Below, piece after piece: positions 1 through 7,550 of a DNA stretch of 64,000 nucleotides. The translations under genes and the position numbers were made by a program. The stretch covers positions 80,364-144,363 of the forward strand of contig NZ_RHNN01000005.1 of assembly GCF_003946245.1 (NCBI RefSeq), read 5' to 3'. Numbering within the stretch: position 1 is the stretch's first letter; every line of letters starts with the position of its first letter. The notes below the pieces were generated by a model. The model worked only from the letters and a program-made list of their open reading frames with translations, searched no databases and was not told the origin of the DNA. Source of the stretch: Levilactobacillus cerevisiae (GTDB lineage: Bacteria > Bacillota > Bacilli > Lactobacillales > Lactobacillaceae).

Positions 1-180
1 CTTCCCGGAGTCACGTTGGGCAACAATGTCGTCGTTGGGGCGGGGTCCGTGGTGACCAAGTCCTTTGGCGATGACGTGGTGATTGCGGGGAACCCGGCAC
101 GGATCATCAAGGAAATTGATAACGGTGAAACTGGGAATGCGCGGGCTTTGCAAGAATGGCCCGCTAAGCTGAAAAAGTAG
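1..180 (+). CDS. Sugar O-acetyltransferase, left-handed beta-helix family (3' end only)
   Basis: The reading frame enters from the window edge and ends with TAG at 178-180, so only the last 59 codons are visible. The visible part has hexapeptide-repeat turns ([13 protein letters not shown]) followed by [13 protein letters not shown], the usual end of maltose/galactoside/serine O-acetyltransferases of the LbH fold. These enzymes move an acetyl group from acetyl-CoA to a sugar or amino-acid hydroxyl. The substrate cannot be told from this piece. The C-terminal tail ([17 protein letters not shown]) is lysine-ended and soluble. Confidence 0.8.
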   Translation, partial: LPGVTLGNNVVVGAGSVVTKSFGDDVVIAGNPARIIKEIDNGETGNARALQEWPAKLKK

Positions 181-310
181 TCTCGTTTTCAGGAAATCCT
201 AAATTCTAATCAAATTCTTAGATTCCTAACGTGACGTGGCATGTAACCGGTTTATTTCCGGCAGAAAAAACTTATCATCCAGCAAGATTTTACTAATTAA
301 CTCGACCGCG

Positions 311-316
311 TATAAT
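311..316 (+). promoter_or_regulatory. Probable -10 box of the BCCT transporter transcript
   Basis: A perfect TATAAT lies at 311-316, with a weak TTTTAC or TTTACT -35 candidate at 288-294. A start near 323 would give a leader of about 170 nt before the BCCT gene, holding the hairpin at 371-420. Confidence 0.5.
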
Positions 317-370
317 AGACTTTGGATATCGTTTTAACAAGATTTTCGAAGGCAATTTGTATTCAACGGT

Positions 371-420
371 AGCGCGCTGTACAGGTAGCTCGGATAACGA
401 CCCTGGAACCGCGCTTTTTT
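371..420 (+). terminator. Terminator-like hairpin in the leader of the BCCT gene (possible attenuator)
   Basis: AGCGCG (371-376) pairs with CGCGCT (410-415), with an inner CAGG/CCTG stem (382-385 with 402-405), followed directly by a run of T to 420. It lies between the TATAAT and the gene, so it would end transcription early unless something prevents it. The 3' arm contains TGGAACCGCG, which resembles the T-box sequence. The leader looks too short for a full T-box riboswitch, and I assign no ligand class. Confidence 0.55.
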
Positions 421-490
421 CGTACAATCTTATTGGAGCACCATCCGCTGGAAGCCTCGGCTTGCAGGAAACAAATGAGGAGGATTATTT

Positions 491-2104
491 ATTTTAGCGC
501 GTAAAAATATTGATAAGTTAGTATTCGTACCAACCATCGTTTTATTTATTCTCGCGTCATTGCTATTTATCTTAGGCGGCGGTCAATTACAGGCCACGCT
601 CAGTTCCATTCTGAACTGGATTGATACTCGCATGTCATGGGCTTATATGATGGTGTACGTAATCAACTTTTTATTTTTTATGTATTTAGCATTCGGCAAG
701 TTTGGTAAGGTGAAATTGGGTGATCCCGAAGACAAGCCCCACTACAGCAACTTTCAGTGGGGGAGCATGGTCTTCGCGACGGCGATTGATGCCAGTATCT
801 TGATGCTGTCGATCGTGGATCCGCTGCGTTACCTGCAGCACCCGGCGTTTGGCTTCAAGCCATTTTCTAGTAACGCTTACAGCGCCGCCCACATGTTGGG
901 CCAGTTCAACTGGGGCCCCATGGCGTGGATGATGTTTGCGCCAGCCACGATTGCGATTGCGTACGTCCTGTACGTGAAGCACGCCAAGGTTCAACGGGTC
1001 AGCGCGGCGATTACCAGTTTGCAAGGCGACAGTCGGGGCAAGGTTATTGCCCGCCACGTCGTCGACTTCCTGGTCGTCTTCGGCATCATGGGCGGGATTG
1101 GCTCGTCCGTGGGGATGGAAATCCCAATCATTTCGAAAGTGCTGAGCCGACTGACGGGTGTTCAAGACAACTTAATGCTAAAAATTGAGCTCTTCATTAT
1201 CCTGTTTATTCTATTTGCCGTCACGGTCTTCCACGGGTTAAACGGTGGGATCAACCGCTTGAGTTCCGCACATATCTGGACGGCTTTAGGATTGTTAGCC
1301 ATTATTTTAATTATTGGACCAACGATTTATATCTTAAATTCTGAAACAAATAGTATCGGGTTGATGGCCCAAAAGTTTATCGCCATGTCCACCAACACCT
1401 TGCCTAACGGTGGGGATAGTACCGCTCAGCAGGAAACGATTTTCTACTGGGGCTGGTGGTTATCCTACATGCCAGTCATGGGACTGTTCATCGCCCGGAT
1501 TTCCAAAGGTCGGACGATTCGTCAGGTCTTGGTCGGGATGTTAACATACGGGGCCTTAGGGTGCATGAGTTTCTACGCCATCTTTGGGGGTTACTCCCTG
1601 TGGCTCCAACGGACTGGAGCCGTCAACTTGGTCCACATCTTAAATACGCAAGGCCAAGCTGCCGTGGTTGCCACGGTGATTGCGACGTTGCCATTTAAGA
1701 TGATTATCCTGGCGTTGTACTGTATCTCTTGCTTCATCTTCCTGGCCACGACCATTTCGTCGTCAGCCTTCATCGTGTCATCCTTCACGAGTCTGCATTT
1801 GGATGATGGGCAAGAACCTAGTCGCTGGAACCGGATGATCTGGGTCATCGTCTTCATCGTCTTCTCCTTTGGGATCGTGATGGTCGGGGGCTTCAAGACC
1901 GTGCAAACCGTGTCAACGATCGCCGGTTTCCCACTGATGTTTGTCTGTTTGTTGCTGCTGCATTCCATTTGGCACATGCTGGCAGCCAAGCCAAAAGCGG
2001 TGCCCGTGGTCGTGCCACAGCCAGTCGTCATTCGGCGGATTACCGTCGAATTACCCCGTGCCGTTCGTGGACCAATGATTTTGTCACCGGACCACGCAAA
2101 CTAA
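491..2104 (+). CDS. BCCT-family betaine/choline/carnitine transporter
   Basis: A membrane transporter of the betaine-choline-carnitine family, which imports compatible solutes, usually with Na+. About twelve hydrophobic segments are visible. The family signature is present: a WGWWLSYMP segment followed by GLFIARISKGRTIR. The first in-frame ATG/GTG/TTG is the TTG at 560, but that start would cut the first membrane helix (LVFVPTIVLFILASLLFIL). A strong GAGGAGG ribosome site at 477-483 sits 7 nt before ATT at 491, which is in frame and would give about 537 residues, normal for the family. I therefore propose an ATT start, which is rare. The leader hairpin at 371-420 suggests attenuation. The substrate is not decided by sequence. 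Confidence 0.85.
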   Translation: MLARKNIDKLVFVPTIVLFILASLLFILGGGQLQATLSSILNWIDTRMSWAYMMVYVINFLFFMYLAFGKFGKVKLGDPEDKPHYSNFQWGSMVFATAIDASILMLSIVDPLRYLQHPAFGFKPFSSNAYSAAHMLGQFNWGPMAWMMFAPATIAIAYVLYVKHAKVQRVSAAITSLQGDSRGKVIARHVVDFLVVFGIMGGIGSSVGMEIPIISKVLSRLTGVQDNLMLKIELFIILFILFAVTVFHGLNGGINRLSSAHIWTALGLLAIILIIGPTIYILNSETNSIGLMAQKFIAMSTNTLPNGGDSTAQQETIFYWGWWLSYMPVMGLFIARISKGRTIRQVLVGMLTYGALGCMSFYAIFGGYSLWLQRTGAVNLVHILNTQGQAAVVATVIATLPFKMIILALYCISCFIFLATTISSSAFIVSSFTSLHLDDGQEPSRWNRMIWVIVFIVFSFGIVMVGGFKTVQTVSTIAGFPLMFVCLLLLHSIWHMLAAKPKAVPVVVPQPVVIRRITVELPRAVRGPMILSPDHAN

Positions 2105-2123
2105 TTTAAGTGAAAATGAATGT

Positions 2124-2155
2124 GAGGCTGGGACGACTTGTCCTGGCCTTTTATT
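2124..2155 (+). terminator. Rho-independent terminator after the BCCT gene
   Basis: GAGGCtGGGAC pairs with GTCCtgGCCTT, followed by TTTTATTGTT, about 20 bp after the stop codon. Confidence 0.7.
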
Positions 2156-2249
2156 GTTGTGACGAATATGTAAGGTTGAACATAAATTATCGACGTAATC
2201 CGCTACAGAGTAGGGAGACAACACTGAATATTTGCAACGCTGTCTAAAC

Positions 2250-2415
2250 CTGCCGGCTTACCGTTCGCCAAATTTAGGCTGGAACGCTGTGGGGAGGACG
2301 CCGGCAGCCTGTGAAGCGGTCTGCCGACTCGCTTCAAACCGAGCCTGAGGACCGTCCCTCAGGCCGCAGGTGGTCTCCCCATAGCAGCCGGAATCTCTGG
2401 CAGCCGCAGGTGGCA
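2250..2415 (+). repeat. Cloverleaf intergenic element, hybrid or degenerate copy
   Basis: It begins with the same block as the copy at 6065 (TACCGTTCGCCAAATTTAGG) and contains the diagnostic first hairpin (CGGCAG ... GCGGTCTGCCG). It then switches to a partly paired right half ending with the conserved end motif CAGCCGCAGGTGG. It fills the gap between the BCCT and universal stress genes. Confidence 0.6.
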
Positions 2416-2580
2416 ATTTTTGACTGATTTTGTGGATTGAATCTCTGTTAGCTGGGCCGTTCAGGTTCTTTTGGACTTTCGACCTTTAGTAAGTATAAAA
2501 TGAAACGATTTAGCCCCAGCTGTATTCGTAAATATGATACAATGGGGGCCGTATCATTCATTGGAGGGAATTAATTAATT

Positions 2581-3039
2581 ATGGCAGATGAAAGCAATGA
2601 TCCGCTGTTTTTCAAACGTATTTTAATTACGATCGATGAGGATGACCGGCCATCGACTAGTCGGGCGTTTCGGTTTGCAATGACCATGGCCAAAGATTAC
2701 GGTGCACACCTGGGCATCGCGTCCGTGCTGGAAAGTAATGACATCAGCATTTATGAGTCCTTGATGCCAGATAAACTAAATGAAAAGCGTGAGCACTTGC
2801 GCAGCGTGGTCCGGGACTACGCAAAGAAGGCTGAGGCGTTTGGCGTGGAAGAGGTTCGCGCCATTGTCGCAGAAGGCGGCGACGTGGACGACGTGATTTT
2901 ACAAAAAATCGTGCCCGACTTCGAGCCAGACCTGATTGTGTCCGGTGCCGACGTAGACTTCGCCAGTCACGGTAAGCCCGGTGCCATCGGCTTGCGGTTG
3001 ACGAAGAAGGCCGACGTTTCGGTGATTGTGATTCGTTAG
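2581..3039 (+). CDS. Universal stress protein, UspA family
   Basis: 152 residues, one Usp domain. It opens with FKRILITIDEDDRPSTSRAF (beta-1 with the Asp that contacts nucleotide) and closes with GLRLTKKADVSVIVIR. The ATP-binding G-2x-G-9x-G-S/T pattern is not clean (GADVDFASHGKPGAIGLRLT), so nucleotide binding is uncertain. The start ATG follows TTGGAGGGA. It is monocistronic, with its own terminator. Such cytosolic proteins are induced in stress or growth arrest, but no specific partner is visible here. Confidence 0.85.
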   Translation: MADESNDPLFFKRILITIDEDDRPSTSRAFRFAMTMAKDYGAHLGIASVLESNDISIYESLMPDKLNEKREHLRSVVRDYAKKAEAFGVEEVRAIVAEGGDVDDVILQKIVPDFEPDLIVSGADVDFASHGKPGAIGLRLTKKADVSVIVIR

Positions 3040-3060
3040 AATTTTACTTGAGTTAAATTG

Positions 3061-3094
3061 AGAGGTTGGGATCTTGATGGACCTAACCTCTTTT
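3061..3094 (+). terminator. Terminator of the universal stress gene
   Basis: AGAGGTTGGG pairs with CCTAACCTCT, followed by TTTT. It lies 21 bp after the stop codon. Confidence 0.8.
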
Positions 3095-3138
3095 CATTTG
3101 GCAACGCGTAGTGGCGGGGCTAGACAAAGCATAACAAG

Positions 3139-3181
3139 AAAAATTGACCCGAATCGCAACCGCGATTTCGAGTCAATTTTT
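3139..3181. terminator. Symmetric hairpin with A and T flanks
   Basis: AAAATTGAC..GAATCGC pairs with GCGATTTCG.GTCAATTTT. It can act as a terminator on either strand. The gap 3095-3361 shows nothing else convincing. Confidence 0.55.
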
Positions 3182-3361
3182 AGTTAAACAATCTAAATAG
3201 GGTTCTGTCGCGGCCGCTTAGTTTTACGGCAAATTGGTGTATAATTGACACATCTTATGGCACTGGTCATTGGCTGAAGCCGCAACGTTCCGGTGCATTT
3301 TCTACCAAGCCCGGCAACAAGGGCCAAAGCCAATTTCACCAGCAAGAAAGGGGAAACGTCA

Positions 3362-4039
3362 ATGCCAACGCGTAAAATTCAAGGGTTTCTGTTCGACCTT
3401 CACGGCGTCATTGCCGATTCCTGGCAGTATCATTTGGCGTCCTGGCAGGCCATCGCGGCCGAACTCAGCATTCCGTGGACGCACAATTTAGCCGACGTCT
3501 TGCCCGGCATGAGTCGATTGGGCTCCCTGCAAACGATTCTGGCCTCCGCCAACCGTCAGGGCGAATTCACACCCGCGCAAATGACCCAGATCACCGATCA
3601 CGAAAACGACCTCTACCGGCAGTACGTGGCGGCAATGACGCCAGCCAACCGCTTGCCAGGCGTGACGGATTTTCTCACCGAAATCGTTGCCGCCGGTTAT
3701 CCACTGGCGTTGGCCTCCGCCTCAACCAATGCGCCCGCAGAAATCGCCCGCCTACAGCTGACGCAGTTCTTTACCCACATCGTGCCCGCCGGCAGCTTGA
3801 AGGCCAGTAAGCCCGCGCCCGACGTGTATTTAGCAGCCGCGAAGCTACTCAATTTACCAGCGACCAACTGTGTGGCCTTCGAGGATACCGTGACCGGCGT
3901 CCAGTCGGCCAAGCGGGCGGGGTGTCTGACCGTGGCCATCAATGGCGATCCGCTACCCGGTGCCGACGTGCAATTTCACAGTACGCGCGAACTCAGTCTG
4001 TCAGGCGTGCTGCAGGCACTCGGTCAGCCAGACGCTTAA
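3362..4039 (+). CDS. Beta-phosphoglucomutase-like HAD hydrolase with an altered catalytic motif
   Basis: 225 residues. The ATG at 3362 follows GAAAGGGGAAACGTCA. The protein tracks beta-phosphoglucomutase (beta-glucose-1-phosphate to glucose-6-phosphate) along its length: nucleophile motif FLFDLHGVIADS (Asp12), cap-domain arginine motif GMSRLGSLQTIL, ALASAST, the SKPAPDVYLAAA lysine motif, and the acidic FEDTVTGVQSAKRAG. The second Asp of the DxD motif, the general acid/base in beta-PGM, is His14 here (codon CAC). It may be a re-tuned phosphatase or mutase. The reading frame is intact, so it is not obviously a pseudogene. No maltose phosphorylase gene is next to it. Its 3' end overlaps the convergent DUF488 gene by 47 bp. 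Confidence 0.75.
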   Translation: MPTRKIQGFLFDLHGVIADSWQYHLASWQAIAAELSIPWTHNLADVLPGMSRLGSLQTILASANRQGEFTPAQMTQITDHENDLYRQYVAAMTPANRLPGVTDFLTEIVAAGYPLALASASTNAPAEIARLQLTQFFTHIVPAGSLKASKPAPDVYLAAAKLLNLPATNCVAFEDTVTGVQSAKRAGCLTVAINGDPLPGADVQFHSTRELSLSGVLQALGQPDA

Positions 4040-4385
4040 CCACCAATTCCTTTAAAACGACCGCTTGATTATGGGTCTCATCCTTGGCGCCGTACAGGAA
4101 AATGACGTCCTGGTCGGCCAATTGCGTTGCGACCAAGTCTAGAAAGGCGGGAAACGCTGCGTTGGCCGTCAGCTCCGCCAGGTATTTTTCCTTAAACGCC
4201 GGAAACTTTTCTGGCTCGTGGTTGAACCATTTGCGCAACTCGGTTGAAGGGCCCATGTCTTTTTCCCAGGATGCCAACTGCGCGTTGACCTTGGAAATGC
4301 CCCGGGGCCAGAGTCGATCGACCAAGACGCGGTAGCCGCTTAAGTCTGCGGGCTTGGTATAAATTCGTTCCAGTTTAATTGCCAT
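3993..4385 (-). CDS. DUF488 family protein
   Basis: 130 residues from the ATG at 4385 (MAIKLERIYTKPADLSGYRV), which has GGAG nine bases upstream; an ATG at 4400 would add five residues. The family pattern is clear: RVLVDRLWPRGISK near the start, ELRKWFNHEPEKFPAFKEKY in the middle, then a strand followed by LLYGAKD-type residues (IFLYGAKDETHNQAVVLKE). DUF488 proteins are small cytosolic proteins of unknown biochemical role. Its 3' end runs 47 bp into the 3' end of the convergent HAD gene, so the two transcripts would be antisense there. Confidence 0.8.
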   Translation of the reverse strand: MAIKLERIYTKPADLSGYRVLVDRLWPRGISKVNAQLASWEKDMGPSTELRKWFNHEPEKFPAFKEKYLAELTANAAFPAFLDLVATQLADQDVIFLYGAKDETHNQAVVLKELVVKRLADRVPAARLTD

Positions 4386-4438
4386 TTTGACCATCTCCAT
4401 GGGTCAATTCTACCATAGCGAAAGGGAAGCGAGAGTCC

Positions 4439-5068
4439 ATGACGAACCCGTTAGCCGATTTCTTTACCGGGCGGCCCACTGCCCAGATTGCCCAAGAGTT
4501 GTTGGGGCACGAACTGATTTACCAAACACCCGCGGGGACCATGAGCGGCTGGATTGTGGAGGCTGAAGCCTATCTCGGTGAGCAAGATACCGCGGCGCAC
4601 GCCTTCAATGGCCGTTATACGGCCGCTAACGCCGCGTTGTATGATGCGCCGGGAACAATCTACATTTACATTCTGCGGGGCTACTACATGCTAGATGTGG
4701 CTACTCAGGCGGCGGGCACCCCGCAAGGAATCCTGATTCGGGGCATCGAACCCCATCAGGGTCTGTCGTTGATGCAAGAACACCGGCCCAAGCCGGAACC
4801 AGAGGTCACCAACGGACCGGGAAAGCTGACGGCGGCGCTGGGATTACAGTCTAAGGACCTGAACCGCACGATGTTGGGCGCGCAGAATTTGACGATTACG
4901 CCGACCGTGACCCGTCAGCCCCGGGAGGTCGCAGCGACGTCGCGGGTGGGTGTCAGTGACGGCAGTTGGCAGGACCGACCGTTACGTTACATTGTGGCTG
5001 GCAATCCGTTTGTTTCCGGCAGTCGCAAGCGTGATTGGGACCACGAAAATCATGGCTGGCAAGGCTAG
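4439..5068 (+). CDS. 3-methyladenine DNA glycosylase, AAG/MPG family
   Basis: 209 residues. This enzyme removes alkylated purines such as 3-methyladenine in base-excision repair. Visible family features: IAQELLGHELIYQTPAGTMS, the catalytic segment IVEAEAYLGEQDTAAHAFNG (Glu is the general base), YIYILRGYYMLDVAT, a GILIRGIEPHQG strand and the TNGPGKLTAALG block. The ATG at 4439 is preceded by an AAAGGGAAGCGAGAG stretch. It is divergent from the DUF488 gene with about 50 bp between starts, so promoters must overlap or be very short. Confidence 0.9.
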   Translation: MTNPLADFFTGRPTAQIAQELLGHELIYQTPAGTMSGWIVEAEAYLGEQDTAAHAFNGRYTAANAALYDAPGTIYIYILRGYYMLDVATQAAGTPQGILIRGIEPHQGLSLMQEHRPKPEPEVTNGPGKLTAALGLQSKDLNRTMLGAQNLTITPTVTRQPREVAATSRVGVSDGSWQDRPLRYIVAGNPFVSGSRKRDWDHENHGWQG

Positions 5069-5128
5069 GCGTTCGGACTAATTGTTGTTATAATGAGTCC
5101 ATAACGTTTTAAGGGATGGCATAAATTT

Positions 5129-5980
5129 ATGAATATCGACATATTTATCGAAACGCGGAAGCGGCTCCACCTTTCCCAAGACCAGTTGGCACACGGCATC
5201 TGTACCCAGGCGACCTTGAGCAAATTCGAGCGCAACGGCAAAGTTCCCTCACTAAAAATCTTATTACAACTCTGTGATCGGCTAGAACTCACCCTTAACG
5301 ACCTGTTCCCGTTAAACCACGATGAGGACTCGGTTCGCTCCCAGGCGCTAGAACAGGCGGAATTCCAACTATTGGTCGGTGAATATGCCGAAGCGCAAGC
5401 GAACCTGAAAAAGTTGGGTGATCCCGCCAACGGCACCCTGAATTTTCAAATGCGCTACTACTTCATTCGCGGCTACGTCACCGCGCTAAACGGCGGGGCG
5501 ATTGCGGACGCCCTGTACGACTTTTCCCAAATCCTTAACCGCTTCGATGAAGGCCATCACTCGGTGTACTCGCTGTTGGCGTACACGGGGATGGGCGTTG
5601 CCTACAATCAGGATGGCGACACCACCCGCGCCGCTTTTTACTTCAACAAGGTTGCCGGAGAGATCCGCAACCTGACGTTTAAGAACAGCCATAATATTTG
5701 GCGCTCCCTGAACATTATTTATTACACCGGCCAATTTTACGGCCAAACGGGGGACCTCAAGGCTAGCGATGAGCTGTTGAACTATGGCGTCGAGGTCTGT
5801 GCCCGCTACCACGTGACTTATTACCTGGCGCGCATCCTGTACCAGCGCGCGCTGAACACGCGCCAACAGGCAGGGGATACCGCCCAAATCAAGCAGGATC
5901 TCCAGGACGCCGCGGCGTTCGCCCGGTTGAACCGGAATGATAATTTGTTAACACTGATTGCTAATTTTGACCAGAATTAA
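5129..5980 (+). CDS. Rgg/PlcR-like transcriptional regulator (XRE HTH plus TPR-like helices)
   Basis: 283 residues. Residues 5-60 form an XRE-type helix-turn-helix (RKRLHLSQDQLAHGICTQAT, then LSKFERNGKVPSLKILLQLC). The remainder is all-helical, with TPR-like pairs (for example MGVAYNQDGDTTRAAFYFNK). This is the layout of Rgg/MutR/GadR peptide-sensing regulators of Lactobacillales. No short peptide gene is evident alongside. Target genes are unknown; nearby are the glycosylase upstream and ubiE in the opposite orientation. The terminator at 5979-6022 ends it. Confidence 0.8.
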   Translation: MNIDIFIETRKRLHLSQDQLAHGICTQATLSKFERNGKVPSLKILLQLCDRLELTLNDLFPLNHDEDSVRSQALEQAEFQLLVGEYAEAQANLKKLGDPANGTLNFQMRYYFIRGYVTALNGGAIADALYDFSQILNRFDEGHHSVYSLLAYTGMGVAYNQDGDTTRAAFYFNKVAGEIRNLTFKNSHNIWRSLNIIYYTGQFYGQTGDLKASDELLNYGVEVCARYHVTYYLARILYQRALNTRQQAGDTAQIKQDLQDAAAFARLNRNDNLLTLIANFDQN

Positions 5981-6022
5981 AAACAGTGGCCAACGCCTAA
6001 TTTGACGTTGACCACTGTTTTT
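5979..6022 (+). terminator. Terminator of the Rgg-like gene
   Basis: AAAACAGTGG.CAACG pairs with CGTTG.CCACTGTTTTT, directly after the stop codon. It is nearly symmetric. Confidence 0.85.
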
Positions 6023-6079
6023 CGTTTAGTTGCGATGAAAGAGTTAACTGCTAACGTTGCATAAACCTGCCGGCTTACC

Positions 6080-6240
6080 GTTCGCCAAATTTAGGCTGGA
6101 ACGCTGTGGGAGGACGGTCCAAGCCAAAGAGCGGTCTTGGACCTCGTTTTGAACCGCCAAACCCACGTTTCAAAATCGCCATCTTCCAAGCAGACCACAT
6201 GGAAAATCCCACGGCTGAGCCTAAATTTGGCTCACTCACG
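6080..6240 (+). repeat. Cloverleaf intergenic element, type I, forward
   Basis: Terminal stem AAATTTAGGCT / AGCCTAAATTT with GCTGTGGG / CCCACGGC inside. Hairpin 1 GTCCAAGCC / GCGGTCTTGGAC, hairpin 2 TTTTGAA / TTCAAAA, hairpin 3 CTTCCA / TGGAA. The upstream block from 6065 is shared with 2245-2265. Confidence 0.8.
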
Positions 6241-6382
6241 CCTGCGTAGGCAGTGTCCAATAACTATGACAAACGTTGGCAGTCCGGCGAACTTTGTCAG
6301 CCTTCAAACCGAGCCGGAGGACCGTTTCTTAGGCCGCAGGCGGTCCCCACAGCAGACGGAATCTCTGGCAGCCGCAGGTGGC
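6241..6382. repeat. Fragment of a second intergenic element fused to the previous one
   Basis: It resembles the right half of the copy at 2250: TTCAAACCGAG, GGAGGACCGT, AGGCCGCAGGCGGTCCCCACAGCAG in pieces, ending in CAGCCGCAGGTGG. It no longer folds into the full three-hairpin form. Confidence 0.6.
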
Positions 6383-6409
6383 AATTTATAACGAATTTTG
6401 CATCGGAAA

Positions 6410-7129
6410 TTACCGGTAAGGCTTAGTGCCAAAGTGCACGGCCGCCGCGCCCAGGTTGAACTGCTGGTAGTGGACCTGTTTGAGGCCAGCCGTGCGAAAC
6501 ATGGTGGCCAGGGCCGTGACCGACACAAACTTGTGGGTCGACTGTTGCAGGTAGTTGTAAGCCTGATAGTGGTGGGCGAAGCGGCCCATCAAGGGAACCA
6601 CGTGGCCGAAGTAGAGTTGCCAACCGGCGTGAATCACGGGATTGGTGGGTTGTGACGTTTCCAAGCACACAACCTGGCCACCGGGCTTCAACACGCGCGC
6701 CATCTCTCGGAGCACCTGATTGGCGTCCGGGACGTTACGCAAGCCAAAGCCGATGGTGACCACGTTGAAACTGTTGTCCGGGTAGGGCAGGTGCATGGCG
6801 TCTCCCTGGCGCAAGGTGATCCGACTGGCGAGGTGGGCCGCTCGAACCTTTTGATCAGCTTCTCGCAACATGACGTCGCTAAAATCTAAACCGACCACGT
6901 GGCCCGCGGGCCCCACGGTTTGGGCGAGCGCCAAGGTCCAGTCACCCGTGCCACAACACAGGTCGAGTGCAAAGTCACCGGGCCGAATCGTCATGGCGTG
7001 CATGACTTGTTGACGCCAGATACGGTGAGTGCCCAAGCTGATGACGCTGTTCATTTGGTCGTACTGCGGGGCGATGCGGTTGAAAATGTCTTGCACCGTG
7101 TCTTCCGGTGTCTGATTGGTCAAAGCCAT
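6410..7129 (-). CDS. ubiE: Demethylmenaquinone methyltransferase (UbiE/MenG)
   Basis: 239 residues, class I SAM-dependent methyltransferase. This family does the last C-methylation of menaquinone synthesis. Visible: VQDIFNRIAPQYDQMNSVIS near the start (family signature), the SAM motif ALDLCCGTGDWTLAL, VGLDFSDVML, GDAMHLPYPDNSFNVVTIGF (acidic loop) and GLRNVPDANQVLREMARVLK. The ATG at 7129 follows GGAGGCTGACGAAT. No other menaquinone gene lies next to it, as in lactobacilli that keep only part of the pathway. It is flanked by cloverleaf elements on both sides. Confidence 0.93.
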   Translation of the reverse strand: MALTNQTPEDTVQDIFNRIAPQYDQMNSVISLGTHRIWRQQVMHAMTIRPGDFALDLCCGTGDWTLALAQTVGPAGHVVGLDFSDVMLREADQKVRAAHLASRITLRQGDAMHLPYPDNSFNVVTIGFGLRNVPDANQVLREMARVLKPGGQVVCLETSQPTNPVIHAGWQLYFGHVVPLMGRFAHHYQAYNYLQQSTHKFVSVTALATMFRTAGLKQVHYQQFNLGAAAVHFGTKPYR

Positions 7130-7151
7130 ATTCGTCAGCCTCCAAGCTGCA

Positions 7152-7375
7152 TTGATAAATGGTGGTTAACGCTGCGGTTACTAGGTACGCCAACCCTGTG
7201 GGGCAACCTCTAAAGCCTGAGAGGCGGTCTTTAGAGGCGCTTTGAACCTCGAAAGACCCGAGTTTCAAAGGCGTCCCCGTTCTAAGGCCAGGAAGACCGC
7301 CTGACCTAAGAAACGCGTCACAGGGTTTCTGTACCTAGTAACCTCCGCTAGACATCATTTATCAACTTGTGAATT
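7152..7375 (+). repeat. Cloverleaf intergenic element, type II, forward, with extended outer stem
   Basis: The outer stem is unusually long: TTGATAAATG at 7152 pairs with CATTTATCAA near 7375, then GCGGTTACTAGGTAC pairs with GTACCTAGTAACC, then ACCCTGTG with CACAGGGT. Hairpins: CTCTAAAGCC / GCGGTCTTTAGAG, CTTTGAACC / GTTTCAAAG, TTCTAAGGCC / GACCTAAGAA. It lies between the ubiE start and the map end, 22 bp from the ubiE start codon. Confidence 0.8.
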
Positions 7376-7502
7376 AATTTGTGGATCAATTTAAAAAGTT
7401 TGGAGCATCCCAGACCTCCTAATTTACAGTGCGGCAACAGGCGGCTGGTACAGTTTGAATTTGATAGCTAACCGCCTCTGTCACACTCTCATCTTCAGTG
7501 TA

Positions 7503-7534
7503 AAACAAAAGAGCGAGGAAACCAATCCTCACTC
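7503..7534 (-). terminator. Terminator of map
   Basis: On the minus strand GAGTGAGG pairs with CCTCGCTC, followed by TTTTGTTTT. It lies 17 bp after the map stop. The gap 7376-7502 shows nothing recognisable. Confidence 0.75.
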
Positions 7535-7550
7535 CATCATTTTACGATTG

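Noticed and set aside
361..420. Full T-box riboswitch before the BCCT gene
   Set aside because: Only the TGGAACCGCG core is similar. The space from the TATAAT is too short for stem I with a specifier loop, so only a leader hairpin is reported.
5486..5887. Long open frame on the minus strand inside the Rgg-like gene
   Set aside because: It is the complement of a clearly coding XRE/TPR gene, has no ribosome site and no family pattern. GC-rich third positions create it.
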